DNA of 64,000 bases, taken from assembly GCA_032433595.1 (NCBI GenBank), contig JASWJB010000110.1:1-64000 (forward strand), written 5' to 3'. Below, in pieces: positions 60,701 to 64,000 of the stretch. The notes beneath the pieces were generated by a model, which had not been told where the DNA came from, did not search any database, and saw only the letters and a list, made by a program, of their open reading frames with translations. The stretch comes from Conoideocrella luteorostrata (Eukaryota; Ascomycota; Sordariomycetes; Hypocreales; Clavicipitaceae). The stretch's first letter is position 1. Each line of letters starts with the position of its first letter. Both the position numbers and the translations under genes were made by a program.

Positions 60701-62529
60701 TAGGACCTTCCCTTTGCTCGATACCGTTGTCTTGTTTGGAGCCTCTCGGGATTTTAGGAGATACAACATGTACAAATGTAGAGGCGAGGGCCCACACTCC
60801 ACCAGTGAATTGCTACTTCGGCTGAACCATATGGAGCGCCTTATTTGTTCCCTCCGAACTCGAGAGGAGTTGATGGAGCGATGGGAGCAGGCGGGAGCAG
60901 CGGCGGGCATGGCGCAACCGGGGCAATGGCGAGGCAGCGACAGATAGATAGAGGATGGCCCAGTACTAACTAATGGATCAGCGCCGTCTCCTCTTTGGCG
61001 GCCCGCTGGCTTACATAGGATGAACATGACTTGGGCTGGGTTGGCTGGCAAGCTAGCTATCAGCATTCGTGGAGTAGTCGGACGCCTGATGATGATGGGG
61101 GGATGGGTGGAGGACGGATTGAGGATGGATGATGGTCTGTGGCCAGTCAAGTTTTGTGTGTCCAACCGCGTAATTGTGCATCTGTCGAGACTCGCGGGCA
61201 GCTGTTCGGTGCAACCCCAAAAGCGCCATAGCCATTGATTTGCACATCGACTCCATTTTCGGCCCTTCCCTGCCTAACATTGGTGGAGCTAGGAACTATG
61301 AGATCCCGGCATACAGGAAGGTGCGAGGACAGCAGAGGGCAAAGTGCAGAGCTGCACGGTAACCTGCAGCACTCGCACACCATTTGAAACAGAAACGGAA
61401 CATTCCATACAAAATCCCCTGCGCATTGTGGCATTGTGGGAAGGAGCCACGGGGACAGTGCTTGGAGCAACAAGTGCACAAATATTGAACATGAAGGTAC
61501 TCCGTACTCAACTTGGCAGCAATGTTTGAGCCACGCTGGGCCCCAATAAGGAAGGGAGTGCCGAGAACTCCGTGCAATGTCCAGTATAAAGTTATGCCCG
61601 AGTGGCCAACTGGACTAGATGGCTTGAGTGGGTGACCTCCATCAGAAGTCCCGAGCCGCATCGCGTCCGGCGCATGCTTCGGCCACTTGCCAAGTCTATT
61701 TATTGTACGGAGCATGTCTCTTACCACTTCATCTCTCGATCCAACCTCGTCACTTTTCGGGCTGCCATTGAACAACTCAGACACTCGCAGTTGTCGCAGT
61801 CCAACGACAAGCCCAACGTAACTACTTTGGCCACCCCCCCTTCCCCTCCCAGCGACATCGCGCGGCGAATCACTGCAAATCACTGACAAACTTTCGACCA
61901 GCCCTGTTTGTTGTCTGCCCACCTGGAGCGTCTTTGCGTAAAACGATGGACAGGGAGCAATCAGGTCGGCAGAGCAGCGACTAGGGCAGTGTCGTTTCGT
62001 GTCAAACTCCACTGCCCCTTGCTTCCTCCATTGGAACTGAACAGCAGAGAGAACGAGATCGCTAAAGAAGACAGCGACTAAGTTAAAGGGACAAGTGGAT
62101 GACAACCCAAGCCCAAGCCCCAACCTTTTTTTAGGGGCTGTAGCATCTCGCCGCCATTTGCTCCCCCCCCGTCACCTCGTTCTCTATGAACACACCGACA
62201 TACTAAACTCCTCCATATCTTCTGTCGGCTTGTCCATGTTCCTCAGTTATCACTCTTGTTTGCCTGGCACTCGAATTCGATGACCTGCGCCGGGCGGCGT
62301 GCGCATTCGTTCATCATCCTCAGCAGAGCCGATGGAACTTGGCTTAGACCCACTTCCAGCCACATCAACTTATAACTTCAGGCTGGGCCGATTAGGCAAG
62401 GCTGATATTCAGGCAGGGCATGCAAGGCGCCTTGTTGTGCAATTCATCATTTATTTATATCCATTCTAAGTTCCCCAACAACCGACATATATTGGCTGTT
62501 GTGACACCTTCAACGGCTTGTTGCCTAAC
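57800..62529. other. Gene-poor intergenic block of about 4.7 kb
   Basis: No supported gene is present. Contents include the Lon 3' UTR, a T14-A15 palindrome (57965-57993), a poly-T tract near 58451, TACGGAGTA-type motifs at about 59695, 59766, 61499, 61568 and 61697, and many short ORFs on both strands. The longest, a 275-codon minus frame at 61296-62123, has no recognisable domain. The right end must hold the promoter and leader of the kinase gene. Confidence 0.5.
57965..57993. repeat. T14-A15 homopolymer palindrome
   Basis: Fourteen T are followed directly by fifteen A, about 165 bp after the Lon stop codon. The tract is self-complementary and could form a hairpin or a cruciform. It may act in 3'-end formation of Lon, or be a relic; exact lengths are uncertain. 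Confidence 0.75.
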
Positions 62530-64000
62530 ATGGCTGACCCCTGCGGCTCTGTGGCAGAGCCGCAGCCGCCAACTGGCAAGTGGGATTTCTTTAGTAAACT
62601 CGTCAGCCGACCAGCGGGCGAGGAGATGGCTCTTATTCCAGATCCTGATCAAACGATTAATGAAAAAGTTGGAGATGATGAAACACCAAGGACGGTAGAC
62701 TCGCCCATGGAGCCTTGTTCGCGCAAGGTCATAACAGGACTACCTCGGTCACAGACCTTTAAGAGACGCCTGTCCGAGCAAAGGTCGCATCTGGAACTTG
62801 TCCCCTCTACTGCGGATGAACGAAGAGCTGCCTCAGCTGACAGGAGAGGCACCGAAATGGACAAAGACGCCAGCACTACACCAGCTGACACTCGCCCGAG
62901 CGCCACCACACTGCATAGCCCGTCCGTTGATGGTTATGGCGCTGAGTCCGTACATTATTTCCCCGGTGATCAAGAGCACTACCATCTATCCAATCAAGCT
63001 GTGGAACATGCGCTATTCGATCCCACAAGTCGACATGATGATGGTCCACAGACGGATTCGTACTCGATTTTGGACGCTGTGTCTGTAACGGCTTCACAGC
63101 ATGAAGCCATGATTGCTGACGAACTGGAAAGAAGGTGGATTCTCAATCTCAGCATGCACTTCCGAGACAGATCGAACCGTGAAAAGTTCTTCGTCACGTA
63201 TCGACAAAAGGATCACCTCTGGAGACGCGTCACAATCTCTCTCGACTATCGAAATGCGCCGCCGAATTCTTTGGAGATGGACCTGACACACACCAACTTC
63301 CAAAGGGAAAAAAACGCCAAGATATACGAAGCAATTCGGGAAAGCTTAGCGGACATTGAATTTTATGACACAGTGACGAATCTGAAGCTCCAAACTGCTG
63401 AAGGGCGGCTACACGTGCATGTTGTCGAAGATGGAAATGTGAGTTTATTGTAATCGATGCGGTGGCTGTGCCGGGTTGGTACAAATGATGTGGCATAATA
63501 TCTAACGAAATTTCGTGCAGGAAATCATCCAATACCCTTCGGTTAGTCAGATTCGGCATTTGGGCTGCAGACGCGTCCGTGAAAGTGAAATCAAGTTTGA
63601 CTCACATATGTCTGGCTTTGTGTACAAAGTCAATGTCAAAGGCCAGACTCTAATTAAGAAGGAAATCCCCAGCCCTGACACGATTGACGAGTTTCTGTAC
63701 GAAGTTAATGCGCTCAGTAGCCTGTGCTACTCCAGGAATGTTGTTGAACTGTATGGAGTTGTCGTTGACGTCTGGGATAAACATGTCAAAGGTCTTCTCA
63801 TCAGCTATGCGGAACAAGGGGCTTTGATTGATATCATATACGACAATTGCAAAGAGCAAAACGTGGGAATACCTTGGGCTAAACGACAGCGATGGGCAAG
63901 ACAAATCGTCCAAGGTCTTGCGGATGTGCACGAATCTGGCTTTGTTCAAGGGGACTTCACAATGTCCAATATTGTTGTCGATTCCGCCGGGGATGCAAAG
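62530..64000 (+). CDS. Atypical Ser/Thr protein kinase-like protein, 3' end outside the window
   Basis: Two exons are visible, 62530-63438 and from 63521 to the window edge, giving at least 463 aa. Residues 1 to about 200 are disordered and charged. A conserved-looking helical/beta region follows (ELERRWILNLSMHFRDRSNR, then KFFVTYRQKDHLWRRVTISL), typical of fungal kinase-like proteins of unknown role. After the intron (EDGN-EIIQYPSV) a kinase N-lobe appears: SGFVYKVNVKGQTLIKKEIP with a candidate ATP-binding Lys, the alphaC-Glu region EFLYEVNALSSLC, the hinge LLISYAEQGALIDII, and the catalytic loop VQGDFTMSNIVV. Asp and Asn are kept, but HRD is replaced by QGD, so it is a non-RD type. The start is the first in-frame ATG after upstream non-coding DNA. 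Activity cannot be judged without the DFG region. Confidence 0.85.

Noticed and set aside
61600..61680. tRNA-like string GCCCGAGTGGCCAACTGGA
   Set aside because: It recalls a Ser/Leu tRNA D-arm, but no acceptor stem, anticodon arm or GTTCRA T-loop follows at the right spacing.
61296..62123. 275-codon minus-strand ORF in the gene-poor block
   Set aside because: No recognisable domain, odd composition and overlapping ORFs on both strands. It relies on a non-conserved frame and looks like chance in GC-balanced spacer DNA. RNA-seq could overturn this.
1..64000. CRISPR arrays, rRNA, intact transposase or viral genes
   Set aside because: Looked for and not seen: no regularly spaced direct repeats, no rRNA-like blocks, and no transposase, reverse transcriptase or integrase motifs in any frame.

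Overview
The window is nuclear DNA of a filamentous ascomycete, most likely a Sordariomycete of the Hypocreales type. This rests on short phase-conserved introns (about 50-170 nt, GT...AG, some with CTAAC-like branch sites), fungal-type proteins such as a Ras-1/RasA GTPase ending in CVIM and a fungal Tao3/Mor2 protein, and long gene-free spacers with short palindromic TACGGAGTA-type motifs. The order-level placement is inference from protein style. No rRNA, tRNA, CRISPR array or autonomous transposon was recognised.

Layout. 1-1340 is non-coding; 1341-2337 (-) is ras1; 2338-9260 is a gene-poor block holding a small MITE-like element and many TACGGAGTA motifs; 9261-10833 (-) is a MoaB/Mog-fold molybdopterin-binding protein in eight exons; 11269-11926 (+) is glia maturation factor; 12040-13068 (-) is Nbp35; 14891-18199 (-) is the karyopherin Mtr10; 19041-19885 (-) is 5-formyl-THF cyclo-ligase; 21293-24489 (+) is an OPT oligopeptide transporter; 24941-27825 (-) is Rpn1; 28381-29724 (+) is Rio2; 30136-32085 (-) is a two-RRM RNA-binding protein; 35904-38121 (-) is NADPH-cytochrome P450 reductase; 40841-48703 (+) is the giant Tao3/Pag1 morphogenesis scaffold; 49162-49742 (-) is a divergent Dim1/Dib1; 50088-50921 (+) is Rrg7-like; 51728-52653 (+) is a glutathione S-transferase; 52859-53368 (-) is a small conserved-looking hypothetical; 54365-57799 (+) is mitochondrial Lon (Pim1); 57800-62529 is another gene-poor block; 62530-64000 (+) is the 5' part of an atypical protein kinase.

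The genes are mostly single-copy housekeeping functions (signalling, Fe-S assembly, nuclear import, proteasome, ribosome maturation, splicing, mitochondrial quality control) and do not form a pathway or a secondary-metabolite cluster. Several neighbours share short divergent promoters (9261/11269, Rpn1/Rio2, Dim1/Rrg7) or closely convergent 3' ends (GMF/Nbp35, GST/hypothetical). Exon structures were reconstructed by eye from splice signals, reading phase and family alignment. For every multi-exon gene placed, the summed exon length is a multiple of three; the kinase is cut by the window edge.

I did not find a clearly new biological system. The most unusual items are the dispersed palindromic motif family, the MITE-like element at 4828-5166, a T10-G15 homopolymer junction between two convergent genes, a 9-nt microexon with start-codon-only exons, a divergent Dim1 with two competing splice acceptors, and an atypical kinase lacking the HRD arginine.
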